NCBI RefSeq assembly: GCF_042427745.1
Contig: NZ_JBHMFA010000001.1
DNA length: 64,000 bases
Direction: 5' to 3' (one strand)
Origin: Algibacter miyuki
GTDB lineage: Bacteria > Bacteroidota > Bacteroidia > Flavobacteriales > Flavobacteriaceae
In this document: positions 17,879-27,142 of the stretch, in pieces
Layout: each line of letters begins with the position of its first letter
Numbering within the stretch: position 1 is the first letter of the stretch
The notes under the pieces: generated by a model
Told to the model about the DNA's origin: nothing
Database searches by the model: none
The model's input: the letters and a program-made list of their open reading frames with translations, nothing else
Made by a program: the position numbers and the translations under genes

Positions 17879-19810
17879 TTGTCATTCAAACCACTTTATA
17901 TATGCATGCTTTTTGGTTTTTTGACTTTTGGTCAAGATGCGAAGCCGGACGCCTATCAGGATAGTTTGCAATCTATAATCGATTCCAGTTTTAAAAAGGA
18001 ACAAAGAAAGGACGCGCTCTTTTTGCTTGGTCAATATTTAGTACAACGTAACCCACAATTGGCCGAAAAAATAGCTACGGAATTAAAAAACGAGCATCTC
18101 ATTAATGCTGACAGTGCCGAAGTACGGAGAAATAACTACATTTTTGCTGCGAGTCACAGATGGCAAGGCGACTATGCTACAGCGCTTAACTACTATCATA
18201 ATATTTATCAATATTCTAAAAAGCATCAAGATTCGATGGATATTGCTAGTAGTAGTCATTTTATTGGTACTCTAAATACTTTTTTAGGTAATAATGTTGT
18301 TGCTCAAAAACATTTAATTGAAGTTTCTGAAATTTATGATGCTATAGGAACTGTTGAACAAAAGGCCAAAATAAATAATTCCTTGGCGGGGTTTTATTTA
18401 AATATCGATCAGTTAAAAAAAGGGGAGGAGCAATACTTAAAGGCCTTAGAGCAATATGAAATTTTACAGGACAGCGGCGGGTTAGCAAGTGTGCATGCTA
18501 ATTTAGGATTGCTTTACACCGATTTAAATGAATTTAAAAAAGCAGAAAGACATTTAATGAAGCAGAAAGGGTATAATGCTGTATTTCCAACACTTCGCGA
18601 AATGGGTTTTCATTATGATTTTTTAGGACTTTTACGACAAAAACAAGAGCGTCTTCAGGATGCGTATCAAGAACATTTTAAGGCCTTAAAAATTAGAGAA
18701 AATTTAAGTAGTACGTATAATTTATGTGAATCTAAATTGAATATGGGTGAGATTCTCATTAAATTAAAACGTTATCCTGAAGCCATTGTGCATTTAAAAG
18801 ATGTTTTTAAATACGACGAGCATAAATCGCTGTACCAACAACAACGAGCTTATCAGCTTTTATCTGAAGCTAATGAAAAAAGTGGTCATTTTAAAGACGC
18901 TTTGTCTGATTTTAAAGCGTTTAAAGAGCTCAGCGATTCTATTTATTCCAAAGAATCTATTGAAATTATTGCCGAAAAAGATGCACAATACAGTCAGCAA
19001 AAACAAGAAAACAAAATAGCTTTATTGAATAATGAAAAAAAGATCTCTGAAGAAAAGGCTTCCCGTTCTAAAGTTATTGCTTTGCTCACTTCCATAGGTT
19101 TGTTATGGTTAATTATGGCTGCTATAGCTTTATATAAAATGTATTCAAAAATTAACCATAAAAATCAAATTATTACTAAAGCGCTAAAAGATCGAGAATT
19201 GTTGTTGCACGAAACGCATCATCGCGTTAAAAATAACTTACAATTAATTTCTAGTTTGCTTAATCTTCAGTCTAAATATGTTGTAGATGAAAAAGTGTAC
19301 GAAGTTTTACAAAACGGTAGAAATCGCGTGCAATCTATGGCTATACTTCATAAAAACTTGTATGTTGGCGAAGAACTCGACATGATAAATATTCAGAATT
19401 ATTTTGAAGGTTTGGTTGAAAATATTCTAAATTCTTATAATAAATCCGAAGAAGATATGGCCTTTAATATTCAAGCTAAAGATATTGTTATGGATGTAGA
19501 ATCTGTAATTCCGATAGGGCTTATTGTTAACGAGTTAGTAACTAACGCCCTTAAACATGCCTTCCCATTGAATAAAACTAAAAAACCAAGCATTAATATC
19601 ATCATGCTAGAACATGATAATGACCACCAACTAATAGTGAAAGATAATGGTATTGGTTTTGATGAAAAGATGAAAAATAAAGCAGAATCTTTTGGGCAGC
19701 GTTTAATTAGCTTATTCACTAACAAACTAAAAGCAACTGTTGTCATCAATAGTCAAAATGGCACCGAAGTATCTATTGTATTTCCTAAAGCTAACGCAAC
19801 AGTTCGTTAA
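17879..19810 (+). CDS. TPR-containing sensor histidine kinase (HisKA_2 type)
   Basis: A 643-residue membrane protein. A short signal sequence (MSFKPLYICMLFGFLTFGQ) is followed by a periplasmic array of TPR-like helices (about 80-360), a single transmembrane helix near 399-419, and a cytosolic kinase core. The phospho-acceptor block LLLHETHHRVKNNLQLIS near 443-460 is the HisKA_2 form, and the ATPase boxes NELVTNALKHAF and DNGIGFD follow. The start must be TTG at 17879: an in-frame TAA lies 15 bases upstream, and the next ATG (17906) would cut away most of the signal sequence. The LuxR-type regulator encoded convergently is the likely partner; the two genes overlap by 20 bases. Confidence 0.9.
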   Translation: MSFKPLYICMLFGFLTFGQDAKPDAYQDSLQSIIDSSFKKEQRKDALFLLGQYLVQRNPQLAEKIATELKNEHLINADSAEVRRNNYIFAASHRWQGDYATALNYYHNIYQYSKKHQDSMDIASSSHFIGTLNTFLGNNVVAQKHLIEVSEIYDAIGTVEQKAKINNSLAGFYLNIDQLKKGEEQYLKALEQYEILQDSGGLASVHANLGLLYTDLNEFKKAERHLMKQKGYNAVFPTLREMGFHYDFLGLLRQKQERLQDAYQEHFKALKIRENLSSTYNLCESKLNMGEILIKLKRYPEAIVHLKDVFKYDEHKSLYQQQRAYQLLSEANEKSGHFKDALSDFKAFKELSDSIYSKESIEIIAEKDAQYSQQKQENKIALLNNEKKISEEKASRSKVIALLTSIGLLWLIMAAIALYKMYSKINHKNQIITKALKDRELLLHETHHRVKNNLQLISSLLNLQSKYVVDEKVYEVLQNGRNRVQSMAILHKNLYVGEELDMINIQNYFEGLVENILNSYNKSEEDMAFNIQAKDIVMDVESVIPIGLIVNELVTNALKHAFPLNKTKKPSINIIMLEHDNDHQLIVKDNGIGFDEKMKNKAESFGQRLISLFTNKLKATVVINSQNGTEVSIVFPKANATVR

Positions 19811-20405
19811 GCAGCGTAATGGTTTCTAAGCGTGTGTGGGTATTCATTTTTTCGTAAATATTTTTTATGTGAGATTTAATGGTGTTAACACTTACAAATT
19901 GCCCTTCAGCCAATAACTGATTCGTTTTTCCTTCTTGCAATCCTTTTAATATTTCGAACTCTTTTTGGGTTAAAGGTGTTTGTATTAATGAGTTTATATT
20001 GTCTCGGTTTAATGCTACAGGCAAAACAAATTTCGAGAAATTATACAATGCAATTTCAATGGTAGAATACAGTTCCTTTTCATTAAAAGGTTTTACTACA
20101 TAACCCATCGGTAAGGTTTTTTTTGCGCGATCTAAAACCTGCTTTCCAGAATATGAAGTGAGATACAAAAACGGTATTTTTTTGGTGTTATTAATATGTT
20201 CAGCCACCAAAAAACCTTCATAATCACCTTCTAAATTAATATCAATTAATACTAAGTCTGGGCGCAAGGTATCAATAGCTTCAATAGCATCATCTTTGCT
20301 GTAAGCCACACCAATGGTATTGTAATTCACGTTAGAAAGCATCCCTTTAATGTCTTCACAAATAATAGGGTCATCTTCTACAATTAAAATTCGAATCTCT
20401 AACAT
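19791..20405 (-). CDS. LuxR/NarL-type response regulator
   Basis: The frame is open to 20492, but the receiver domain begins at MLEIRILIVEDDP, so the ATG at 20405 is chosen (204 residues). The receiver has the acidic pair at 11-12, the phospho-acceptor Asp55 (LVLIDINLEG) and the conserved Lys in VVKPF near 105. The C-terminal 60 residues form a LuxR helix-turn-helix (LTQKEFEILKGL, then SVNTIKSHIKNIYEKM). It should bind DNA when phosphorylated, most likely by the kinase at 17879-19810, whose last 20 bases it overlaps in antisense. The upstream extension of 29 codons is phenylalanine- and lysine-rich and not domain-like. Confidence 0.9.
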   Translation of the reverse strand: MLEIRILIVEDDPIICEDIKGMLSNVNYNTIGVAYSKDDAIEAIDTLRPDLVLIDINLEGDYEGFLVAEHINNTKKIPFLYLTSYSGKQVLDRAKKTLPMGYVVKPFNEKELYSTIEIALYNFSKFVLPVALNRDNINSLIQTPLTQKEFEILKGLQEGKTNQLLAEGQFVSVNTIKSHIKNIYEKMNTHTRLETITLLNELLR

Positions 20406-20709
20406 CAAAATTAATTTATCAAAAAAATAAAGATATAAATTTTTATAAAAATGGCATGTTATTTTTTGTCTAAAAAACGAAGTAATTTTCATGCTATTAA
20501 TCTAGCGTTTATTGCTTTATGGTTATTCGTTTTTTTTGAAATGGGTTTAGGATTCTATTGAATATGTCGCTTTTTATCTTTTAAATACAGGAGGGATTAT
20601 GAAGTGTTTAAATAAAAAATAATTTGTTTTTCTTAGATATGTATAATCATAAAATCTTAACCATAAGTTAAAAACAACCATGAATAAAAAGATTGCTTTT
20701 CAATACCAC

Positions 20710-20717
20710 TATCTTTG
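20710..20717 (+). promoter_or_regulatory. -7 promoter element before the metallophosphoesterase gene
   Basis: TATCTTTG is an exact TAnnTTTG match 17 bases before the ATG at 20735. It lies inside the longer open frame that begins with TTG at 20693 and so argues for the downstream ATG. Confidence 0.5.
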
Positions 20718-20734
20718 GGAAAAAGAAAAAGAGT

Positions 20735-21970
20735 ATGTTTCGTTGGATGATATTTTTAGCCATTTTTTTAGTGGCAGATTACTATGCTTTTCAAGCTTTT
20801 AAAACGGTTGTGAAAAACAATTGGATTCAGATATTTTATTGGATAATTACCATCGCTATTTTGGGTAATTTTGTGTTTCAGTTTTACGGATTTAGCAGGC
20901 GTAATGGTTTTACACATGCGCATTCTTATGCTATCGGATTTTTTATAGCGCTTTTAGTGCCCAAATTGGTGCTTCTTTTTGGCGTGTTTTTCGAAGATAT
21001 TTTTAGAGTACCTCAAGCTATTTATCGATATTTTACCGTGGGAGAAGCTGCTAAAGGCAATTATTTTGCTTCGCGGCGCCAGTTTATAAGTAAAGTCGCT
21101 TTAGGTTTGGCAGCCATTCCGTTAGCTTCTGTAATTTATGGTATTTACAAAGGACGTTACAATTACAAGGTTTTAAAATACACGTTACATTTTGAAGATT
21201 TACCGGCTGCTTTCGATGGTTATAAAGTCACTCAAATTAGCGATATCCATTCCGGCAGTTTCGATAATATGGAAAAAGTAAAATATGCCGTAGATTTAAT
21301 TAACGAGCAAGAAAGCGATGTGATACTATTTACGGGCGATATTGTAAATAATAAGGCTGAAGAATTAGTGCCGTATAAAAACGTATTCAATAAACTGAAA
21401 GCTCAAGATGGCCTATATTCCGTATTAGGAAATCATGATTATGGCGATTATGTAAACTGGGATTCCGAAGAAGCAAAACACCAGAATTTAGAAGATTTAA
21501 AAGCCCTTCAAAAAGAAATTGGGTTTAACCTCTTGCTAAACGAGAGTACATATCTCGAAAAAAACGGTGACCGTATTGCTTTAGTAGGTGTTGAAAACTG
21601 GGGAGCAGGTGGTTTTAAAACCGCTGGCGATTTGCACAAGGCCGCATCCAAAATAGATGAAAACGATTTTAAAATACTAATGAGTCACGATCCATCACAC
21701 TGGGAAAAAAAGGTTATCAACGATGATTATCATTACCATTTAACACTTAGCGGGCATACGCATGGCATGCAGTTTGGTATCGAAATTCCAGGGTGGTTTA
21801 AATGGAGTCCTGCAAAATGGCGTTACAAATATTGGGCGGGCATATACAAAGAAATGGGGCAATACATAAATGTAAACCGTGGGTTTGGCTATTTAGCCTT
21901 TCCAGGTCGTATTGGTATTTGGCCCGAAATTACAGTTATAGAGCTCAAAAAAGGCAAGGAAGTGGTATAA
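20735..21970 (+). CDS. Membrane-anchored calcineurin-like metallophosphoesterase (YkuE/YaeI-like)
   Basis: With ATG at 20735 the protein has 411 residues. The first 140 hold about four hydrophobic segments (MFRWMIFLAIFLVADYYAF first), anchoring it in the inner membrane. From about residue 168 the metallophosphoesterase motifs appear in order: ISDIHSGS, FTGDIVNN, LGNHDYGDY, MSHDPSHW and SGHTHGMQFG, giving a complete dinuclear metal site. Relatives are annotated as phosphoesterases acting on lipid or cell-envelope substrates; the substrate here is unknown. It is probably monocistronic; a cysteine-free thioredoxin-fold gene follows after 134 bases. Confidence 0.88.
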   Translation: MFRWMIFLAIFLVADYYAFQAFKTVVKNNWIQIFYWIITIAILGNFVFQFYGFSRRNGFTHAHSYAIGFFIALLVPKLVLLFGVFFEDIFRVPQAIYRYFTVGEAAKGNYFASRRQFISKVALGLAAIPLASVIYGIYKGRYNYKVLKYTLHFEDLPAAFDGYKVTQISDIHSGSFDNMEKVKYAVDLINEQESDVILFTGDIVNNKAEELVPYKNVFNKLKAQDGLYSVLGNHDYGDYVNWDSEEAKHQNLEDLKALQKEIGFNLLLNESTYLEKNGDRIALVGVENWGAGGFKTAGDLHKAASKIDENDFKILMSHDPSHWEKKVINDDYHYHLTLSGHTHGMQFGIEIPGWFKWSPAKWRYKYWAGIYKEMGQYINVNRGFGYLAFPGRIGIWPEITVIELKKGKEVV

Positions 21971-22104
21971 AATGCCTTTTTTATGGCTATTTATACTAAA
22001 TTGTTTATATTTATAAATATCAAAAATGCGTCAATTTTAGCTGTATTTTTTAAAACAGAGTACTAAAAAGCAGTTATAAAAAGTTGACTTAAAAACGATA
22101 ATAT

Positions 22105-22401
22105 ATGTCAAAATTTGGAGAACTTATCGATGTGGAGATTCCGGTATTGTTAGATTTTTATACAGATTTAAATCAAGAAGCTAACACTATGCACGCTGTT
22201 TTACGCGATGTGGCAGCCGCTATGGGTGATAAAGCCAAGGTGATAAAAATTGATGTCGATAAAAATCAAGAATTAACCGAAGCCTTGCAAGTAAAAGGTC
22301 TGCCAACGTTAATTGTGTATAAAAATGGTGAAATGAAATGGCGCCAAACCGGTGAGCAAGACGCTAACACGCTCATCAATATCATCGAAGAATACTTATA
22401 A
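22105..22401 (+). CDS. Thioredoxin-fold protein without the CxxC active site
   Basis: A 98-residue cytosolic protein that follows thioredoxin along its length: the strand VLLDFYTD, the middle KVIKIDVDKNQEL and the cis-proline loop GLPTLIVYKNGE are all present. Where thioredoxins have WCGPC, this protein has a stretch of the form LNQEANTM, and it contains no cysteine at all. It therefore cannot act as a disulphide reductase and is more likely a binding or scaffold protein, or a structural partner. Length and start are normal for the family. No operon partner is evident; a copy of the interspersed palindromic repeat lies just downstream. Confidence 0.85.
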   Translation: MSKFGELIDVEIPVLLDFYTDLNQEANTMHAVLRDVAAAMGDKAKVIKIDVDKNQELTEALQVKGLPTLIVYKNGEMKWRQTGEQDANTLINIIEEYL

Positions 22402-22434
22402 AACCACCCTCTTTTTCTTAAAATTATTCATTTT

Positions 22435-22527
22435 GGCGCTACCGCAAGGGTCGGGCTTTACGTTGCAAGTCCTCGCACCTCCTGCGTCGGGCTGTGGGCT
22501 TTTCACTGCAATCCCCTAGCGCGGGTG
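22435..22527 (+). repeat. Interspersed GC-rich palindromic repeat, copy A (divergent)
   Basis: The edges GGCGCTACCGCAAGGGTCGG and CCCCTAGCGCGGGTG match the edges of the other copies at 26931, 56065 and 63929, while the middle (about 50 bases) differs. It lies between a thioredoxin-like gene and the convergent deacetylase gene. Confidence 0.75.
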
Positions 22528-22595
22528 TGTCTGTCAATAAGTTTTATTGTTCGTTTTATAGTTGAGGTTCTTGTAAGGTGTTCCTCTTTAAAAAA

Positions 22596-23261
22596 TCAAT
22601 CTTGAAATTCTAAAGATTTAAACACAAACCCACGTTTACTAAAATGCTCTAACATTTTTGGTAGTACATATTGCATGTTTTTCGCTGCTTTTAAACTATC
22701 ATGAAACACTACAATACTACCGTTTTTAGTTTTAGAAATCACGTTTTTAAGGCAAGTTTCTTCATCTAAATTATGTTTCCAATCAAAAGATAAAATATCC
22801 CACATAATAATTTTATAACCTAGCTTAATAACAGCTTTCCCTTGTTTAGATTTGATTTTCCCGTAAGGTGGTCTAAACAATTTACATGTATTCTTTTTTA
22901 AGAATTCAGGAGTTGTATGTGCTTCAATTGCTTGTTCCGATTTTGTGACTTGAGCTAAATAGTTTGCCGTTGTTGCTTTCCAGCCTTTAATATGGTTTTG
23001 GGTGTGGTTGCCAATAGCATGTCCTTCTTTTAAAATGTTTTTAAAGATGTCTGGGTGCTGCTCAACGTTGTTTCCTATACAGAAAAAGGTAGCCTTAGCA
23101 TCGTGTTTTTTCAACGTGTTTAAAGTCCAATTCGTGATGTCTGGAGTCGGGCCATCATCAAAGGTGAGGTATATTATTTTTTCCGGTGTTGCGATGTCCC
23201 AAATATAATTTGGGAACATCTTCTTTACAACACGTGGTGTTTTTACAGGTATTAAGGTCAT
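22596..23261 (-). CDS. Polysaccharide deacetylase (NodB family)
   Basis: A 221-residue protein consisting of one NodB homology domain with all five motifs: TFDDGPT (catalytic base and metal Asp), HTQNH (metal His pair), RPPYG, DILSFDW and VVFHDS. Such enzymes remove acetyl groups from N-acetylglucosamine units of peptidoglycan or other glycans. No obvious signal peptide is visible at the chosen ATG, so the location is uncertain. The start lies three bases after the stop of the large GT117-type membrane protein gene, so the two form an operon, suggesting a shared role in envelope glycan handling. Confidence 0.88.
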   Translation of the reverse strand: MTLIPVKTPRVVKKMFPNYIWDIATPEKIIYLTFDDGPTPDITNWTLNTLKKHDAKATFFCIGNNVEQHPDIFKNILKEGHAIGNHTQNHIKGWKATTANYLAQVTKSEQAIEAHTTPEFLKKNTCKLFRPPYGKIKSKQGKAVIKLGYKIIMWDILSFDWKHNLDEETCLKNVISKTKNGSIVVFHDSLKAAKNMQYVLPKMLEHFSKRGFVFKSLEFQD

Positions 23262-23264
23262 GCC

Positions 23265-26200
23265 TTAGTTTATCGCTTCAATCGTATCGGTGCTTACTCC
23301 TGCAGGAATGTCTTGGTTTTCCGTTGGTGCGTATTCATCCTGAGTATCTTCGCCATAGAAATATTTAAAGAGTTTTAAATGCTCGTTAAAAACATCGCCT
23401 TCAGCTTCAGCAAATGGAATGTCGTATTTAATTAAAACATCAACTAAACCTTTGTAACGTTGTATATCGGTGTAAATATCTTCAAATAAACGCTCTTGTT
23501 TGTCTGTTTTTAATTTGCTGTAATACACTAGGTTTTCTTGGTATTTATTGGCAACTTCTTTAAATAGTTGTTGTGCTTTTTCTTTGTTTCCAACTTCATA
23601 GTAGGCGCTAATATAAGGCTCTAATAAAGTATAGTATCCAAAATATTCTACAGGCATGTTATGCATGGCAATGTCGGCTATCTCTTCAGCTTTATCAAGT
23701 TGATCTTCGTTTATTAATTGCTCGGTTAATCGGGCTAAATTGCCACGATATGTAATCGAGTTTTTACGGGTTTCAACATCGTGATAAATGTCAGGGCTTC
23801 CGCTATTTCCCCAATCCCAATGAATAACTTTGTCATACATCAAGTCGCTATCTACTCGACCCATATCAAACGGGTTTGCGCGATCTACTTCTGTTTTAAT
23901 AGGGACTAATTTATAGCACATACCATCAAGTTGCAGATAATCTTTCATCCAGATATAATCATCATCACCAAAACTTCCTCCAGTAAAATAGATAGGACGT
24001 TTCCACTCGTTGTTAGCAACAATATCTAGCATTAATAAACGGTTTTTGTATAATGCGCCACCTTTGATATTAATATCAATATAGGGTACAATTTTATCGG
24101 CATCTTTTGGTTTTACAATGCCTGCATCTAGTGCGTTTTGTTTATTTACTGGAACTCTTAATGTTTCCGTTGGTAAATAACTCATTTTTAAATCTTGAGC
24201 TCTCACCTGAGATAAATCGACACCTTGTTGTTCTAAAACGTATTTGTATTTTGTTTTAGGGTTGTCGCTAGCAATAAAATCTAAAAACTGTTTCACTTCA
24301 ATAGTATCTTTAGTCACCGGTTCAATTACGATATAATCGTTGGTGCCGTATTTGTATAAATCGTGAGTCAGTTGCGATGGTATAGGGTCACTCTCATAAG
24401 CTTTACGTTTCATTTGGTCTATATACCAATCGGTTTGAAATAAACTGGTGTTTACCACACGCACATCGGTTCTGTAGCCTTCAATTTCTTGGGCGTACCA
24501 CAAGGCAAACGTATCGTTATCTCCAATGGTAAATAGAATTCCGTTTTCAGCACAAGAATCTAAATACATCTTAGCCATAGAGTTGGCGGTGTATTTGCCA
24601 GAACGATCATGGTCGTCCCAGTTGCTAGCTGCCATAATTCCAGGTACTAAAACTAAGCAAGCAATAGTAACTATAGGTGCTGTAAGTTGTTTAGGAACAT
24701 ACTTTTTAAGAGCATCGAAAATGGCGTAAACTCCAAAACCAATCCATAAAGCAAACACATAATACGAGCCTACAACGGAGTAGTCGCGTTCACGCGGTTC
24801 AAAGGGGCGTACATTGGTATAGACTTGAATCGCGATTCCTGTGAAAAGGAAAAACACGAGCATTACCCAGAATAATTTTTTATCCTTATTGAAAAGGAAA
24901 AATAAACCGATAAGTCCTAAAATAAGCGGGAATAAATAATAAGCATTTCTGGCTTTATTATTTTTAACATCGCTAGGTAAATTATCTTGTGAATAGCCTA
25001 AATGCCATTCATCTATAAATTTGATACCCGTAATCCAGTTTCCGTGGTTATCGTATCGACCTTGAATATCATCCTGTCTGCCCGAAAAATTCCACATAAA
25101 ATAACGCCAATACATGTAACCCAATTGGTATTCAAACATGTAAACAATATTGCTAATCAAATCTGGTTTTTCAACCTCAATTAAGCTTTTTTCACGTTTT
25201 AAAAAGTTGTTATAATCTTCGTAATCTATTTTACCTTGCGCTACTTGATTTTTAAAATCGTTAATTTTAGCTTTGTATTGTGTAATCTGATTTAAAGCAT
25301 ACGTTTTTGCTTGCTCTTCCGATGCGCCAGCATTTATAGCACTTCTGTAATATGTGTTTTGTGCGTCTGGTTTTACTTTAAAGTCTAAAAAACCAGAAAA
25401 CATCATATAATTCTCGGCATGTTCAGCACTCCACATACGTGGTAAGATGGAAGCGTGCTTCGAGTTATAGTTTTGTTTGGCTTTTTTCCAATCGTTTACA
25501 ACAACGTATTCGCCTTTAGTTTCGTCTTTTTCGTATTTAGGTTTGTCATCCACATATGGATTGTTTTCATCTAAATAAGCGTATTGATCTGTGAATTGAG
25601 GTCCATAAAACAAATGTGTTTCCGGGTATTGCTCTAAGTTGTAGTAAGCTAATAATTCTCTCGCACTCGACGGGTTGTTTTCGTTAATAACCACATTGGC
25701 GTTGGCGCGAATAGGCAACATTAACCACGTAGAAAAACCAATAATAACAAAAGTTAAACATAAAATGGCAGTGTTTAAATGCACAAAATGCTTCTTTCTA
25801 GTGTATTTTAAACCGTAAAAAATAACGCCAACCAAAAATAGGCCTGCAATAATAGATCCCGAATTAAACGGCATCCCGATCGTGTTCACGAAAAAGATTT
25901 CGAAAGCACTAAATATTTTTAGAATATTAGGGGCTAATAATTTAAACACAAAAAGCAAAATACCAACCGAAGCAATATTTGCGATAATGAAGTTTTTTAC
26001 AGTAACCGTTTTGTAGTTTTTAAAATAATAAATAAGGCCGATAGCAGGAATAGTAAGTAGCCCCATAAAGTGAACCCCAAAAGAAAGTCCGATAACAAAA
26101 GCAATTAATATCAACCAGCGATTGCCACGTGGTTTATCCATATCCTGTTCCCAACGCAGTCCAAGCCAAAATAAAGCCGACATAATTAAAGTCGCCATAG

Positions 26201-26657
26201 CATAAACCTCAGTTTCAACAGCATTAAACCAAAACGAATCGGAAAACGTAAAAGCTAAACTTCCTACCAAACCACTACCTAAAATGGCTAAAGCTTGGTT
26301 TTTATTGATCTCACCATCGGTAATAATCATTTTTTTCAGCAATAATGTAATAGTCCAAAACATGAAAAGAATAGTAAAAGCACTAGAAACGGCGCTCATC
26401 ATATTCATCATCCAACCAATATTAGCATTATTTCCAAAGGTGAAAATCGAGAAAAATGCGCCTAACATTTGAAATAAAGGAGCTCCTGGTGGGTGCCCAA
26501 CTTGTAGTTTAGATGACGTTAAAATATATTCCCCCGCATCCCAAAAACTCACCGTTGGCTCCACTGTTAAAGTGTAAGTAATAAGTGCTATTAAAAACGC
26601 GAACCACCCCAAAACGGTATTCCATTTTTTAAAATCAAAATGTGCCATATAAATCAT
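23265..26657 (-). CDS. DUF2723 / GT117-type large membrane protein
   Basis: A protein of about 1130 residues. The N-terminal 600 residues contain a dozen or so transmembrane helices and the DUF2723 hallmark near the start (SFWDAGEYIL, then QVGHPPGAPL). This family, widespread in Bacteroidota, is related to GT-C protein O-mannosyltransferases and is catalogued as glycosyltransferase family 117. The C-terminal part is a large soluble region with TPR-like helices near its end. It probably transfers sugar from a lipid carrier on the outer face of the inner membrane. The start is either ATG at 26657 or the ATG three codons later (MAHFDFKKWN). It is co-transcribed with the downstream deacetylase gene. 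Confidence 0.85.
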   Translation of the reverse strand: MIYMAHFDFKKWNTVLGWFAFLIALITYTLTVEPTVSFWDAGEYILTSSKLQVGHPPGAPLFQMLGAFFSIFTFGNNANIGWMMNMMSAVSSAFTILFMFWTITLLLKKMIITDGEINKNQALAILGSGLVGSLAFTFSDSFWFNAVETEVYAMATLIMSALFWLGLRWEQDMDKPRGNRWLILIAFVIGLSFGVHFMGLLTIPAIGLIYYFKNYKTVTVKNFIIANIASVGILLFVFKLLAPNILKIFSAFEIFFVNTIGMPFNSGSIIAGLFLVGVIFYGLKYTRKKHFVHLNTAILCLTFVIIGFSTWLMLPIRANANVVINENNPSSARELLAYYNLEQYPETHLFYGPQFTDQYAYLDENNPYVDDKPKYEKDETKGEYVVVNDWKKAKQNYNSKHASILPRMWSAEHAENYMMFSGFLDFKVKPDAQNTYYRSAINAGASEEQAKTYALNQITQYKAKINDFKNQVAQGKIDYEDYNNFLKREKSLIEVEKPDLISNIVYMFEYQLGYMYWRYFMWNFSGRQDDIQGRYDNHGNWITGIKFIDEWHLGYSQDNLPSDVKNNKARNAYYLFPLILGLIGLFFLFNKDKKLFWVMLVFFLFTGIAIQVYTNVRPFEPRERDYSVVGSYYVFALWIGFGVYAIFDALKKYVPKQLTAPIVTIACLVLVPGIMAASNWDDHDRSGKYTANSMAKMYLDSCAENGILFTIGDNDTFALWYAQEIEGYRTDVRVVNTSLFQTDWYIDQMKRKAYESDPIPSQLTHDLYKYGTNDYIVIEPVTKDTIEVKQFLDFIASDNPKTKYKYVLEQQGVDLSQVRAQDLKMSYLPTETLRVPVNKQNALDAGIVKPKDADKIVPYIDINIKGGALYKNRLLMLDIVANNEWKRPIYFTGGSFGDDDYIWMKDYLQLDGMCYKLVPIKTEVDRANPFDMGRVDSDLMYDKVIHWDWGNSGSPDIYHDVETRKNSITYRGNLARLTEQLINEDQLDKAEEIADIAMHNMPVEYFGYYTLLEPYISAYYEVGNKEKAQQLFKEVANKYQENLVYYSKLKTDKQERLFEDIYTDIQRYKGLVDVLIKYDIPFAEAEGDVFNEHLKLFKYFYGEDTQDEYAPTENQDIPAGVSTDTIEAIN

Positions 26658-26752
26658 TACGTTAATTGCTTCGGCGAATTTAATAATAAATATGCAATAC
26701 CTGTGGTTTTTAAGGAAACGTTAAGTTTTTCAAAAAAAAAATAAAAAAAAAC

Positions 26753-26782
26753 TTGCACAAAGGAAAAAAAGTTCTAAATTTG
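26753..26782 (+). promoter_or_regulatory. Promoter of tRNA-Gln, textbook flavobacterial type
   Basis: TTG at 26753-26755, a spacer of exactly 19 bases, and TAAATTTG at 26775-26782 match the Bacteroidota consensus at both elements. The tRNA begins 17 bases downstream of the -7 element. This is the clearest promoter in the window. Confidence 0.85.
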
Positions 26783-26799
26783 CCGTCTCGAATAAAGAA

Positions 26800-26872
26800 T
26801 GGCCCATGGTGTAACTGGCAACACGTCTGTTTTTGGTGCAGAAGAGTCTAGGTTCGAGCCCTAGTGGGCCAA
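26800..26872 (+). tRNA. tRNA-Gln (anticodon TTG)
   Basis: The 73 bases fold into a complete cloverleaf: acceptor TGGCCCA with TGGGCCA, D stem GTGT/ACAC, anticodon stem TCTGT/GCAGA with loop TTTTGGT (anticodon TTG, reading CAA), a 5-base variable region, and T stem CTAGG/CCTAG with loop TTCGAGC. The discriminator base is A. CCA is not encoded and must be added enzymatically. It stands alone between its own promoter and its own terminator. Confidence 0.97.
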
Positions 26873-26882
26873 CTCTGAAACC

Positions 26883-26916
26883 AACCCTAACTGTTTTAAA
26901 TAGTTAGGGTTTTTTT
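26883..26916 (+). terminator. Rho-independent terminator of tRNA-Gln
   Basis: AACCCTAACT (26883-26892) and AGTTAGGGTT (26902-26911) form a perfect 10 bp stem with a 9-base loop followed by a T run. Confidence 0.92.
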
Positions 26917-26930
26917 ATGCCTATAATTTT

Positions 26931-27032
26931 GGGCGTTACCACAAGGGTCGGGCTATCACTACTCGCTTTTTTGTGTTGCACGTAGCAATACAAAAAGAGC
27001 TCAAACATGCCGTTCTATCCCTAACGCGGGCG
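26931..27032 (+). repeat. Interspersed GC-rich palindromic repeat, copy B
   Basis: It runs from GGGCGTTACCACAAGGGTCG to CCCTAACGCGGGCG. The middle holds an inverted pair (CTCGCTTTTTTGTGTTGC against GCAATACAAAAAGAGC) able to form a long hairpin. It is nearly identical to copy C at 56065-56169, which is in the opposite orientation. It lies 15 bases downstream of the tRNA-Gln terminator. Confidence 0.85.
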
Positions 27033-27142
27033 TATTTGCCGTGTTGGTTTGTTGTTTCATGATTTTTAATATTACTTTTTTTAAGTGTTGGTATTATTTC
27101 AATATCAAGAGAAATATTTGGGGTGTATTCTTTTTTTTAAGG

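Noticed and set aside
19791..20492. Longer start of the response regulator at 20492
   Set aside because: The extra 29 codons encode an Phe/Lys/Tyr-rich stretch with no similarity to receiver domains; the domain begins at the ATG at 20405.
20599..20622. Seven-codon frame after a perfect AGGAGG sequence
   Set aside because: A strong Shine-Dalgarno sequence is seldom used in this group and the frame ends after seven codons; there is no sign that it is a leader peptide.
20693..21970. TTG start of the metallophosphoesterase at 20693
   Set aside because: An exact TAnnTTTG promoter element (20710-20717) lies inside this extension, so transcription probably starts downstream of it; the ATG at 20735 opens directly into the first membrane helix.
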